Made by a program: the position numbers and the translations under genes
The notes under the pieces: generated by a model
Database searches by the model: none
What the model saw: only the letters and a program-made list of their open reading frames with translations
Told to the model about the DNA's origin: nothing
Shown here: in pieces, positions 51,601-63,340 of the stretch
How the letters are laid out: each line of letters begins with the position of its first letter
Position numbering within the stretch: the stretch's first letter is position 1
Assembly (NCBI GenBank): GCA_034670405.1
Contig: JAXDDX010000001.1
Location: forward strand, 16,470,001 to 16,534,000
Direction: 5' to 3'
DNA: 64,000 nt
DNA from: Hoplostethus atlanticus
Lineage: Eukaryota > Chordata > Actinopteri > Trachichthyiformes > Trachichthyidae

Positions 51601-54600
51601 AGCATTGCCAGGTGATTGCAGCTGTCAATAGCAATTTGTTGATAAATTGATTGGCATTCCAAATGATTTAGTTGTATTAACAATAGTAATTACAACACAA
51701 ATAATGATTGACATGGCCAGTTTCTGTGCCGTATTTGAGTCCACAAACCATGCCATATTTTTCCATAATTGCAATTTATTTTACACTTAATTACTTAAAA
51801 TGCTCTTAACAAATTTCTCAAATCTCCAGTTCAATTTGATAGAAAATATAGTATATATGGTAAAACTTTACATTATGCTTCACTAATTAATGCTTAATTA
51901 GCTAGTTATTAAGCAAACCACATGTTAGTTAGTTATTAAGTATATATCAATCATGGTCACCTAACATGCTAATTAACTAATACATTATTGAATGTGTAAC
52001 TACTTAATAATGAGTTAATAACTGCAATGCTAATTGGCTATTTGGTAATGTTTTAGTTATTCAATAACTCGGCAGCAGCCACAAATAAGTATAATGTTAA
52101 TGAATATAGTAATATGTAGGCATAAGTCAATAAGTGAAATACGAACAAGGGAACAGATTGGTGGTTATTGTGTCAGTACTTGCTGCATCATGAACAACAA
52201 ATGCTAATGAATAAGTAAATACTTTGAAAGTACTTAACGAACAAACAAGTAACAAAAATCAGGTCCCATATTATTCCGTTTTCATGATTTCGTTCAAATC
52301 TACTGCCACTCAGGATAAGAATAATGTTATTCATGTGTAAATAAATTAAGTTTGGTTAAAAGGGTATATATTGAATACATTTGAAGACCTCATTGTCTAA
52401 CAATAGCAGCTCCTATAAAAAAAACCTGATGACAGGATGCTTTCCAGTGCAAATACCGTAAACTGGTATTGTGTGGGGAGCCAATCAGGTCTCCCGGTCT
52501 GCAGCTCGGCTGCTAACCGGTACCAAAAAAAGAGAACACATTAGTCCTGTCCTAGCTGCTCTACACTGGCTTCTGGTCACATTTAGAATTTACTTTAAGG
52601 TTCTTCTTCTAATATACAAAGCCCTCAATGGGCAAGGACCAGGCAACATTGCTAATTCCCTTACCAGCTATGTACCCTCAAGAACACTGCGATCATCTAC
52701 TGCTGGTTTATTGACAGTGCCCAGCAGCAGAAAGAAGATCGGTGACGCAGCGTTTGTCAATTATGCCCCCAAACTGTGGAACACACTGCCCATAGAGATC
52801 ATGGAGGCCAGCTCGCTAGACATCTTTAAAAATAAGCTCAAAACCTTTCTTTTTAGCCGAGCATTCCAGTAACTCCGTCCTTTAGGCGTCCCACTATCGC
52901 TGCTCTTTTATATATTACAATACTGCGCTTTAAGCGTCCCTCTATCACTGCTCTTTATATATTGCACTATCGCTTTTATATTGATTTTACTGAATTTATC
53001 TATTTTACTGTCTATTTTATATCTATTTTAATGTGAAGCACTTTGGGCTGCAACTCTTGTATGAAAGGTGCTATACAAATAAAGATTATTATTATTATTA
53101 TTATTATTATCAGTGATGCGTTTACTGGACCAACCCATTATAAAACATTTGGATTTTTGAAAGTGCAATAACTTCAAATTTAACTCAAACAAAATCAATA
53201 TTTAACAATGTCTATATTAATCACCTTGAATCATATATTATACAAAGTAAATAAAAATAATAATAAATCCAATATTAGGGTCTCTTTAAGTAATTAATTT
53301 GTTTTAGGTCCTATGGCTACCTATAGATTTGTTGTATTATCATTGTACACAGCCTCTTGATTTGTTTTGATTTGAAGGCTTAATCATCTAGTTAATTAAG
53401 CATTAATAGTGATGTAAAGTGTTACCATATATATGTTGGCTGTCATGGGACTAGCACTGTTATCTTGCCTCCAGGTGGAAAGCTCAAATTAAGTGTATTG
53501 CTTTACTTCTTTCATTCTGATCTTTTTTAACAGCAACAAAAAATACCACCCCAATGCTGATCCAGTGAATAATGAATATGGTCTTTTCTTATTGGTTCAA
53601 GATGTGACTCACCATAGCCCAGGGCCCATTGACTATCTTGGAGGTCGTTTTGAAAATGTTAACAAACAGTTTGATGAACTCATCGTCGTAGTCATGCTGG
53701 GTAGCAAACAAAACTTGGCAGATGATATTGGAGGCCGCATTATGGAACAGCACCTGAGGATTTATGGTTTTACCTGAAAAACAAATTAACAGGCGTGATC
53801 TTGACCAAATGGACTCGCTAATTTCCTTCTAATTTCCCTAATTTCCCTCTATAAACACTTTTCAACTGCAGGGCCCAGTGGGGGTTTCTAGGTGACACAG
53901 GATATGTATTTGTGCTATTAAATTAAAATTAAAATGTTATGACACTGTGAAAGTAAATTAGCACAGAATGCTAGAATTTATCATTTATCATTTTGTGTCT
54001 GTAGTACTGATGCTGGGTTGCCACAGACATGTGGTATGTGTGTCATGAACATGTGCCTGAGTGTTGTAGAGTAAACTAGTGAGGCCTGGATTTGAGGCCC
54101 TAGAAGGAAGTCATAAATCTGACCTTGACCAGACCACTACTATGTGGAGAGAGCCTATAGGATGAACCATGTTAAACATGTTATCTAAGCATAAGTGAAC
54201 CAATCATGAGAGAATTCTTTGTTCCAAAGAAACTATAAAGATTGTAGTGAGCTGATTTTCAGTGAGAGAGAGCATAGAGAGACTTTGACTTTCTGTGTGA
54301 CCTGTGTCTTTCTCTCTCCAGTATATCTGTATGCAATATATTTTTATACTTCAACCTGTCAGTGTTTTGTGTGTTATTTCAAGAGTTCTGAGTGCTTACA
54401 GGCAATTTCCACGACAACATGCTATGACATGTTACATTACATATGGGAGAAGAGAATTATAAAAATGCTGCTTTGGGGAAAATTGGCACTAGGTAAGCCC
54501 TGGATATCTCGTGTTTGGTCCTGTGTAGGAAATCAGGCAAATGAATAAGCCCAGGACAGCCCTGGTTGGTACTGTAGTGCAGTCCAGGCTAATGCCTAAA

Positions 54601-56660
54601 TACTGGATAGCCCCATTTGGCCCTGGTGTGGTAAACGCCTGTTTGGACCTTAAGTGGAGGCCAAGCTAATGATTGCTCCTTCTCTATCATACCAATACTC
54701 TCCTCCAGTGGCTTAAAGATGCGTTGTATCTCTCTCAGAATCCTCTCCTCCATAGACTGCTTCCCCAGACCAAAGTTCCTCAGGGTCGTCAGACCAAAGC
54801 GTCGGTGATCCCTCCAACCAGGACCATAGTCTGATAAAACCATTCCTGGAGCATGAGCTAGGTGCAAAAAGGTAGAGTCAGAGTGAATTAGCAACAGCAA
54901 AAGGAGCACATGGCTACCAGTTAATATGCTTTATTCAATCCCATCAGAACATTTCAAATCCATACCTTTGTACTGAGTAGTACTGATCAGTTTGGACTGG
55001 CACTAGTTCAGGTCAGGTCTTGGTTAAAAAGACAATTTACACAAACACATTCATGGGCAAACATTCGCTCTGTACCTTTCTGTTGTATTGCATGATTAAC
55101 CATAAGGTCTTGTGGTCTTCCAGAGAAATCAGCAGCCTTGACGACCAGGGCCTCCTTTATGGCCTGCAGTCCATTGATGATGACCATTGGCCTGGGGCCC
55201 ATGAAAAAACTGTAGACGTTACCATAGCGTTTGGCCAGCTGGGGGCAGAGTGACACCACAGATTAGAATTACAATTTGGAGATCTTCTTTTCCAAAGTGA
55301 CACAAAATAAATGCAGTCATTAGTGATCATTATGAATCCCACAAAAGTGGTCCTCTCCAGACACACGTACACACACAAAAAACAAATGACCAGCACAAAA
55401 TGAAGTGTTTATCTATAGACGTTGTCCATCTTCCCCTTGTGTTACTCAATACTCAACACTGGTGAGATTGATGAGGTTTCAATCAGCCAAGAATGCCAAT
55501 AAGCATTTTAGGGAAATCAATTTAAATTGATTACAACCACATGGTATAATTAATTGAATTTAGTTTATTATTAATTTTGTTGAATCAGACTTTACAATAG
55601 ATATATAGATAGATTTGTTGATAAAGTTCTACTTTTAGCTATCTAGACATGCTGACGCTTGCTGACAGCTAATCGGCTATACCATCATCTGTATGCTGAC
55701 TCTGGGATGTTATGGATTTAATAGTCTCAGCGAAGGGGTTGGCACGGTGGTGCAAATTTTAGAGTGCCATTTCTCTATTCTTTATTCTATTGTTAAACAA
55801 GAGGTCCAACTAATCCATGTACACTATATTAAAAAAACAATCTGGTAAATTGCTGTCGTCTTCCATGGACAACCTTTGTTTTTTATTCCATATTGTTGAT
55901 TTTACATTGCCCAACTTTTGTCCAATGGATCTAACTGGGGTTTTCTTTTATCACAACTTCAAAATTGCTTGCTTTTCTATCAAAGATAATTCTCTAGTCT
56001 TCATCTTGGTTGATGCCATTAATCACAAGAAGCAGACTAAAAGGGCAAACTAATTTACATCTCTTTTATGGATGTACCATGGAACACCTGAGCACCCAAT
56101 GTGTCCCAATATTTACCCTGAGTACCCTGACATCTTTGAGACAATGAGAGATTGTGAATTGAATCTTTAACTGGCTCAATTTCAACCTTTGCACATGGTC
56201 CCAACTCTCTTAATCAAAACAAACCCAGCTGTACTCTCTGGACTGTCTGAATGAACCTGAACCACCCTCCCACAACATACTGAAAGTTTGGAGCCAGAGG
56301 GACTTAACTGGCATGATGAGATCTATAAATCTGGACTAATTTTGAATAGAAATACAAAAACCTTATAAATAGGTTTTCCAGTGATAATAAGATGTTTCAT
56401 AATTACAAGATATTTTCTTAATACATCCATTTTTACTTCAGCTGGGTAGAATTTGAACATTGTTCAGTTAAATTGTTAATTGTTATATTCAACTTTACCC
56501 TCTCCAGATCTCCAATGGGATTCTCCAGGTTGAGCTGCAGCAGGTTTCCGAAGATAGGGAGAGGCCGGGGGCCTGGAGGGAAGTTTTTACCCCTGTGGCT
56601 CCGAAAGAGGATCAGGAGGAGAAATATAGCCACCCAGAGCAGAACCAAAGATCCAAGCAT
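48504..56660 (-). CDS. Cytochrome P450 family 2 (11 exons, complete)
   Basis: Microsomal haem-thiolate mono-oxygenase of family CYP2. Exons: 56660-56499, 55238-55076, 54845-54693, 53773-53613, 51552-51484, 50845-50741, 50497-50359, 50135-50050, 49878-49777, 48964-48823, 48694-48504. They sum to 1473 bp, joining in phase to 490 residues plus stop. The N-terminal membrane anchor (3-19) is followed by a basic SHRGK stop-transfer and the PPGPRPLP hinge (28-35). Helix C WxxxR is at 119/123, I-helix AGTDTTS at 294-300, K-helix ExxR at 351/354 and a PENF (PERF-type) motif at 406-409. The haem loop FSAGPRMCLG has Cys432 as axial ligand. All key residues are present. Sequence style resembles fish CYP2X/2F-like genes, but the subfamily is unproved. 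Extra introns split canonical exons 5 and 7. Confidence 0.93.
49777..49878 (-). CDS. CYP2 exon 9: second half of split canonical exon 7
   Basis: 34 codons ([19 protein letters not shown]...) with the K-helix Glu351/Arg354 pair. Together with 50050-50135 (86 bp) it makes 188 bp, the exact size of canonical CYP2 exon 7, so a phase-0 intron has been inserted between YMQ and AVIHE. Confidence 0.9.
50885..51275 (+). mobile_element. L2-like LINE 3' end in a CYP2 intron
   Basis: The plus strand reads [17 protein letters not shown] and [11 protein letters not shown], the C-terminal end of L2-like LINE ORF2. A long AT-rich 3'UTR follows (CCTTGGTCCTGTGACCAAG-type stem), then an (ACTTGA)n tail at about 51254-51275. 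It is antisense to the CYP2 gene and fills most of the extra intron between exons 6 and 5. Confidence 0.75.
51858..53427. mobile_element. Terminal-inverted-repeat element in CYP2 intron 4
   Basis: The left end TGGTAAAACTTTACAT...AATTAATGCTTAATTAGCTAG is inverted at the right end (CTAGTTAATTAAGCATTAAT, then GATGTAAAGTGTTACCA). TGGTAACACTTTACAT ends are familiar from non-autonomous fish DNA transposons. Flanks are TATATA on both sides, which may be the target duplication. No transposase is inside. The interior carries a nested LINE fragment. Confidence 0.65.
52470..53110 (+). mobile_element. L2-like LINE 3' fragment nested in the TIR element
   Basis: The plus-strand frame 52471-52872 (133 codons) reads [33 protein letters not shown] and [16 protein letters not shown], then [13 protein letters not shown]. 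This is the conserved C-terminus of fish L2 LINEs. The 3'UTR ends with GAAGCACTTTGGGC, GGTGCTATACAAATAAAG and an (ATT)n tail (about 53086-53110). 5'-truncated. Confidence 0.85.
56499..56660 (-). CDS. CYP2 exon 1: membrane anchor
   Basis: 54 codons, [19 protein letters not shown] then [16 protein letters not shown]. The ATG at 56660 was preferred over an in-frame ATG at 56708 because the latter lies within the TATA-like box and would put a polar peptide before the signal anchor. Confidence 0.92.
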
Positions 56661-56705
56661 GATTGAATGGTGATCGGGATTAGTTGGGCATTGACCACAC
56701 AGCCC

Positions 56706-56714
56706 CATATATAC
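56706..56714 (-). promoter_or_regulatory. TATA-like box of the CYP2 gene
   Basis: GTATATATG on the minus strand, about 48 nt upstream of the chosen ATG. This implies a short 5'UTR. Confidence 0.5.
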
Positions 56715-58510
56715 ACGCTCTGCCTCTCTGACATAACTTTAATTTAAACACACACCCCTTCATGTGGCCTGAATGGAGTGGATTTATTGGCTCTGTTTGG
56801 AGTTGCTTGTTAACCAATGACTTGACCTTTAGTCTGCCTCTCACTGAAAACAATCACTGTACAATCTCCTTCCAGCTGTTATATATCATCTGTGATGTTC
56901 AATGTGTAACCGGTGGGAGCCTGTACAGAAAGGCTAAATCTGTTGCAGACAACGCCACCTAGGGCCTTTCACCCCAAGATATACTATAAACAGACCTGAC
57001 AATGCAAGTGGGTTCCCCTTAAACACACGCAAGTTTGTAAGAAAGACAGACACGAACTTTAACCTTTAACAAGTTTATTGACCCTTTCTCTTACACAAAT
57101 GTCACTGAGAAAAGATATTCAAATGCAATAATTTATTCATTATAATAACATTAAAAAAAAAGACTGAAGATGGAGGGGCATGAGTATGCCTGGCTGGTAC
57201 CAGCAGTTGCGAAATCATATTACCATTAATACTAACTCTGGAGAGGGGGCAGAGTGATCACAAGGGGATGATATCACTGGAGAGACCCCACACCACACTG
57301 TGAAGCCACACCACACGTATAGGTATCAGGGTGCCTAAAGACACATACACTCACACACACACACACACACACACGAAGTAAGCACTACAATACTAATACT
57401 AATAAAAAGATGAATACACAACACCAAGGCGAAGTCACCATTCAGTGCGGGGGTAGAGGGTCAGGATCACCAGAACTCCAGGCATCGACACCTAGGAACG
57501 CCACCCGCTCCAGAGAAACCCAAAAGGGAGGGCACACTTGGGAAAATGGGCAAACATAACCAAACCAGAGTCGTAAAAAAGGAAAATACAAGTAACAACA
57601 AGAAAACAGCAAAATAAATTGAGGTAAATGCAACTCACAAAACATAGAAAACGGTTGCACCAAGTGAGTACCTCAGGCAACCACACAAAACAAAATACAA
57701 AACGAAACTGTAGCTAAACAAAATAAGGGGACAGGGCAAGCTAAGGTGCAGTGGGCCAAACAAACTAACAGGCTAATTTTAAATAGGCAAAGCAGCAGTG
57801 GCAAAATCCTCTGTCCAGTGTCATAGACCAGGTGGTTTTCCCTGTTGGTCAAACAGTCCTACAGCCAGCGCCTCTGATGATAATAGGTTAAGACCGATTG
57901 TCTAATACGGGGGGCCAGTGCGCATTCAGCAACCCAACTCTGCTTGGAAGGCGCTCCCAAGCACACCATCAAGACACCCATGGTACCGGACCAGACTACA
58001 GGCACACTGAGTTTGTAGCCTAGCCACTATTTATAGCACAGGTGAACAAAGCAACCAAGAAGTATTTGGGCAGAGTCAAGACAGTCAGGTATGGTGGCTC
58101 TAGAGGGACAAACAGAACGAGTATGCTTTCCCAGTTACAAATGCATAATTTACTTTTTGGTCTTCCCACTTTCCCAGAACCTGCCATGTCTACGTCTGCT
58201 TCAGTTAGTGATTTCCTACATTTCCCAAAATACCTTTCGATAACACCCAGAGAACGGGCCAGAGACATGTTGCATCCAGCCAGTGGTTTTACGTGTAGGT
58301 GGAGAGAGCAATAGTAATAGTGATAGCGAAAAGCAAGAGAAAAAGCTCCTCTTATTCAAAACCTAACATGTGTTCTGGCTGCACTGTGTAAAGGAGCGAA
58401 TGTCATTTAGGACCTTAATGAGAGCAGTCTCAGTGCTATGATAGGGGCGGAATCCTGACTAAAAGTTGTCATGTCAGTCATTTGAAGTCAAACATTTGTC
58501 TGGTAGACAA
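56715..58510. other. Intergenic DNA upstream of the CYP2 gene
   Basis: Contains a CA microsatellite (57352-57375) and A-rich sequence with no recognisable coding potential. Parts (about 57400-58300) read like an unclassified dispersed repeat. Regulatory elements beyond the TATA-like box were not identified. Confidence 0.4.
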
Positions 58511-58518
58511 TTGTTTCA

Positions 58519-59120
58519 ATGGGCCTCATTCACGAAACATGCGTACGATCAGATTTGATTGTAAAGCGTTTGTATGAACGTTTCAATGAACAGTCTGATT
58601 CATCATTTTGTTCGTATCTGAATTTGTTCATTGGTACGTTCAAAACCTACGTGTGTTTGGAAATATGCAATTAGTGCCAAACCTCATCAACAACAAAATG
58701 TTTCAGTGGCCTTGTAGAAAATAAAGACCTAATAGGCTGAAATGCCGTATTTGCCGAATTGTCCTTATTCATAACAAGACAAGATTGTCAAACTTGTAAT
58801 GGGTTGATCACATGGACTGAACGCCTTACAAATAGAAATACATAGTCCTACCATCTGATGAAGATACAGCCTGGATTTGATCTGTGTCCAACTCCAAGGC
58901 CAACTGGACACCCGACAGTGAGGTCTCTCCAATTATGGAATTGATCCTCTGATCCACGTCGGATAGCGCCACAGTGCGCTGCCCTCCTCCTGTGGCTTTG
59001 CAATCTAGTTTCATGTCGAATCATTTCTTTGGGTTGGTGAAAATATATGAATTAATTTTCTTCTCGCTGGTGGTATCACTGTTGCCAGACCATCTGATCA
59101 CAGGCAAAGAGACAATGGCA
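58519..59120 (-). pseudogene. PIF/Harbinger-like remnant
   Basis: GGGCCTCATTCACGAAACAT, then GCGTACG, at 58519-58546 resembles the outer end of fish PIF/Harbinger elements. At 58826-59014 the minus strand has a 62-codon frame with KATGGGQRTVALSDVDQRIN then IIGETSLSGV. This resembles the region after the Myb/SANT-like DNA-binding domain in the second Harbinger protein. No transposase catalytic part was seen. Tentative. Confidence 0.4.
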
Positions 59121-59394
59121 ATACACCAGGTACTGTATGCTGTACTAATTGGAATGTTAGTTAGTATTTGTTCATTTCAGTAAGATGGGAGCACATACTA
59201 ATACTAAGAAGACCATAGTGATATAGACATAGTGATATAGCCATGTTTAAATTTCAATTCTGATCTGAGAAATGTACCAAATGACTGAGAAAAACTGTAA
59301 AAGCTTACAACAAGCATCTTTAAATGTTTTGAGTAACAATCTTTTTTAAGACATGGGTAATATGCCCTGCAGTTTCACCCAAGCCTAGAATCAC

Positions 59395-60045
59395 AAGCTT
59401 GAGGTTAACGCAAAGAGTGCATGCTATATCACCAAAATGACCAAATTAGAATGCCATGCTATTCACTAACAATGTGCTATGGGTGGAAAGCATGCATAAT
59501 AGTGCTTGTCACAAAATAAAGCCTCTTTGCAACTATTATAGTCAAGGATATGTAAGAAATACTTAAATCTCATTATTTTGTCCACATAAAGGTGAGGCCA
59601 TGCAAATTGAAATTGCACCCAATTCACAACAACAAATTATCATTGCATATGCTATTATGATCTTTTGAAAGGTGGCTTAAATACTTTGTGTGAAGTGTTA
59701 GGCCATCCAGAATGGCTGCTGTCATTGCTGCAAGAATCTAGAATCTCAAATCAGATCAGAAGACCCTCTAATTCTAAAGAGTGCTTACCAGCGCAAGGGT
59801 GGCTGCTTTGCTGGATTAGTATTGAAGCTGAAACAATTGCAATTTGCACTTGCAATTAGTGAAGAAGGGGGCTATTTGTTTGTTCAGTACTCTCTTCAAG
59901 GGCTTGTTTGTGACATAACTTGATTTGCATATACTTCTCAATGAACAAGATGAAAACTGCTCTTAGCACAAACAACTGATGCGCAACAAAATGTGCAAAT
60001 TCCCCTCACAACACAATCTTAGTGAATCCACCTCAGTGTGTTTGA
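59395..60045. repeat. Second Harbinger-like or MITE remnant
   Basis: The right end (GATGCGCAACAAAATGTGCA, AATTCCCCTCACAACACAAT, CTTAGTGAATCCACC) looks like the inverted outer part of a non-autonomous Harbinger element. The left end near 59395 (GAGGTTAACGCAAAGAGTGC) is weaker. Based on remembered consensus only. Confidence 0.35.
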
Positions 60046-60659
60046 CTGCTGTTTAAGAATTTTGTTCCTCAAATAGCCTACCTTGACATGCCTCCAATTT
60101 GTTACCCAATAAATGCTTAAATGCACAAATTAATAAATTGTAATTGTAACTGTAATTATACATTCCATGTTTAAATCAAATTCTTTTCATTATAACTATT
60201 GATCTTTGCAGTTCTGAACCATGTCATTTGTCAATACATCATGATGTCATGTTGTTGCCAACATAAAATGTCCTTACCGTGACAGTTCAAATATTTTGGG
60301 TAACTTTAAAACATGGCCTTTGTTAAACAATTCCATGACTGGAAAATGTGATTCTTAATTGCACCTTAATTGCATCTTAAGACAAGATTGCCCTGGACAG
60401 CAGTATTCTGAGGTTATGCCTTTTTGATGCAGGTGGAAATGTTCAAAAAAATAAAACAGAGGATGAGACATGACAATCTTTCATCCCCATAGTCATCAAA
60501 CAGAGGCGATAAACTAGGCCACTCGACTAGAATTTCATTTAATAATAACAATAATAACTTTTCAAGTAAATTTCAGTGTGTCTTGGGATCACAAAATTAT
60601 TACATTTTGGTCTAAGTTTGAATTTGGACAATGTGATGAACTTTCAGGCTGTCTGAGAC

Positions 60660-60850
60660 CTATTGTGCACGGTCTCTGAATCGGACCACCATGCAGTAGG
60701 GTTTGGGGCTCTGGGTCGTCCCAAATATTGTGGTGTAGTCTGGCTGTCCCGCATCCTCCGGCCAGATGAACTGGAACCTCCTCAGCAGAGTCACCGTGAT
60801 TAAGAAAAGCTCCATTCGAGCCAGAGCCTCCCCCAGACACATGCGGGGGC
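60660..60850 (-). CDS. CYP2 duplicate, last exon (haem-binding)
   Basis: 191 bp, same length and borders as 48504-48694. Encodes [16 protein letters not shown] to RFRDRAQ and stop. Confidence 0.88.
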
Positions 60851-61059
60851 CTGTGGTTTAAAAACAACATCAGCGTGAAGAATATAAACAGCTACAAAAC
60901 AAGCACCCCCTCTAGAGACATATGCATATGTGTAAGAGAGAGAGACACACAACACTAGTAAGACACAACACTTACAAATATTGGTTAAATAGCATTACAT
61001 TTCATCTGTACCACAGATATGGTGATAGTTTATAAATCTGTCTGTATTAGCTAACCCAC

Positions 61060-61201
61060 CTGCAGAGAAAGGCAGGAAAGCATCTGGCTTAACAAACTCT
61101 CCCTGGTCATTGAGGAAGTTTTCAGGGTTGAATTCATGAGGGAATTTCCACTGTCCCTCCTCAGACAGCACTGAGGACAGGTTGGGAATGACAATGGTTC
61201 C
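61060..61201 (-). CDS. CYP2 duplicate, penultimate exon
   Basis: 142 bp, same as canonical CYP2 exon 8 and as 48823-48964. Encodes [20 protein letters not shown], the PENF motif and FLPFSAG. Confidence 0.88.
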
Positions 61202-61444
61202 CTATAGAAAGAAGGGCACCAGAAGAACAACAAAGAAGGACAAAGGTTTAGGATTAAAAACATACAACCAAAACCACACACACGTTGCTTCAAGCTCCTC
61301 TGCTCCCTCTTCCCCATACCTCTCACCAGGGCCCTCCCTCTAGCAGGCCCTCAAACCATACAACCAATCAGGGTGCTCATGGTTATAATTGGTAGGGATT
61401 GGGCAATAGTGTACTTTCTCCAATCAACTGATCATCCTCACATT

Positions 61445-63340
61445 TACCCCAATCCAAAAATATAATTCCTTCCCCCTCCTTGTGTCCAAGGGATTCGAAA
61501 AAAAGGGTACCGGAGGGGTTTAAAATATCCTTTTGGTATAACATCGTTTTTTTTTCTGGTTGTGTTTCAGCTACTCTGAAAGTCCTTAAAGGAAATTTTT
61601 TGGGGATGCTAAACCTGGGTCTAAATCACAAAAACGCCATTTATAACCCCAAAAAATCCAAAAAGTTTTGGGAATTGCCCTAGATCGCCGTTTTACGAAA
61701 CGGGCTCAATGGGTGGAACAATCTGTAGGAAGTGCCGATCAAAGTACTCCACTAAAAGGCTTGTTTTTGCCATTACACTCAATTGTTATTTTTTTGTCTG
61801 ACAACATTATGAAAAGGGTCGCTACAGAAAAACCTTTTTTTAAAAAAAAAAAACAAAAAATCTAGCCAAGGAAAGTCCCGCTCTGAAAAATTTTGGGGAA
61901 AGGGGTGGAGCAAAGGTAGTCTATAAAGCGAAGGGTTTATTGTTGCAAAGAGGGGGTGGAAACATTTATCACTTTTAAATTTTATATTGAAACTCCCCGT
62001 CCAACAACGAACCCCTTCAAACTTTTCTTTAAAAAAAAATTTCCATTTCTTTTGACCTTTTAAATGTTTAACATTTCCACAAATCAATTGGGTTCGTCAA
62101 AAACCATTTTATACAAAAGATCCCCCTGCCCCTCGTTCGTTTAGCCCCTTACCCGTTCCATGGCCGCCCTACCGGCAAACCCTTTTGGCTTTTTGCGGTT
62201 TGGGGTTTTTTTTTGCCCCGTTTTTCCGGAATTTTTTTTAATTCTGCAAAAATGCGGGTATGGGGGGGGCCCTTTCCAATGGTTTGGGTTTACCCTTCCC
62301 TCACAGGGGGAACGTTGGCTTTTTTCTTTACCTTTGTCCCGGGGCCCCAAGTAACAGTCCCCCCCCCCTGTTTTTCCCCCCCCCCCCCCCGCTAAAAATT
62401 TTCAACCCCCCCCCGGGTTTTTCCCCTATTTGTTCCTTTTTTTTTTTTTTTTGTTTTGGTATATTTTCCCCCCTTTTCTTTTTTTTTTTAAAAAAAAAAT
62501 GGGCCCCCCCCCCCCCCTTTTTTTTTTTTTACCCTTTCCTCCCCTTCCAGTTTCCCCCCCTTTGGTTTTTTGCCCCTTGGATTTTTCCTTTTTTTAAAAT
62601 TTTTTTTCTTTTTGGGAATTTTTTTTTTAACCCAGGGGTTTTAAATTAAAAAATTTTTCCCCCCACCCGGGGCAATGGAGTTTTTTTGGGGGTTTTTTTT
62701 GGCACTTTTTTTTCCCCCTCCCCCCAATGCCTTTTCTTTAAAACCTTTCTTTTGGAAAAAAGAAAAAAAAACCCAAAGGGGGAATTTTTGCCGTGGGAAA
62801 ACTGTGGGGAAGGGGCACACCCCCAGCATGCCTCACCGCAGCCCCTCTTTCCCCCACGAACATATCACAATCACCAGGGGGGAGCTATTGTGACATAAAA
62901 AGGGGAAATTCGTCCAAAAAAGAGGGAGAAAAGGGAATGAACCGAGGACCCAGGGAGGCTGCTGGGGACCCATGTTAAGTTCATTTACGATTTGTCTTTT
63001 CGTGATTAACCATAAATATAATTTCCTTTTTTAACCTTTGACTCTGCTAATCTGTTTCCTGATGTGCCCTCAATTGGGGTTGTGGGACCCGTTTTTCCCC
63101 CCCAGGGGGGCCCCAAATCTCTTCAGCTAATGATTTCTTTATTTCCTTTCCCTTTGACATCCCTCAGAAACTCGCCTGGCTTTTTTCACCACCCTTGGTT
63201 TTATGTTAAATTGGGGAAAAGCATAACCATAGAATAGCGCCAAAACACTTTAATACCGCAGAGCTGTTAGAAAAGGTTGACATGGGGGTGAGTAAAATTT
63301 TTTTTATTTTGGGGGAACTATTTCTTTAAGCGATCAAAGG
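61445..63340. other. Low-quality or misassembled sequence
   Basis: From about 61445 the near-identity with copy 1 stops. The text is filled with long runs of T, C, A and G, densest at 62340-62760 where runs of 8-17 identical bases follow each other. Open frames here (e.g. 62260-62649, poly-Phe/Pro) are artefacts. I read this as noisy base calling or poor assembly, not a biological repeat. Confidence 0.7.

Noticed and set aside
56658-56708. Alternative CYP2 start at 56708 (MGLCGQCP...)
   Set aside because: It lies inside the TATA-like box and adds a polar leader ahead of the membrane anchor, unlike CYP2 proteins.
62260-62649. 129-codon Phe/Pro-rich open frame
   Set aside because: It consists of T and C homopolymer runs in sequence I consider low quality.
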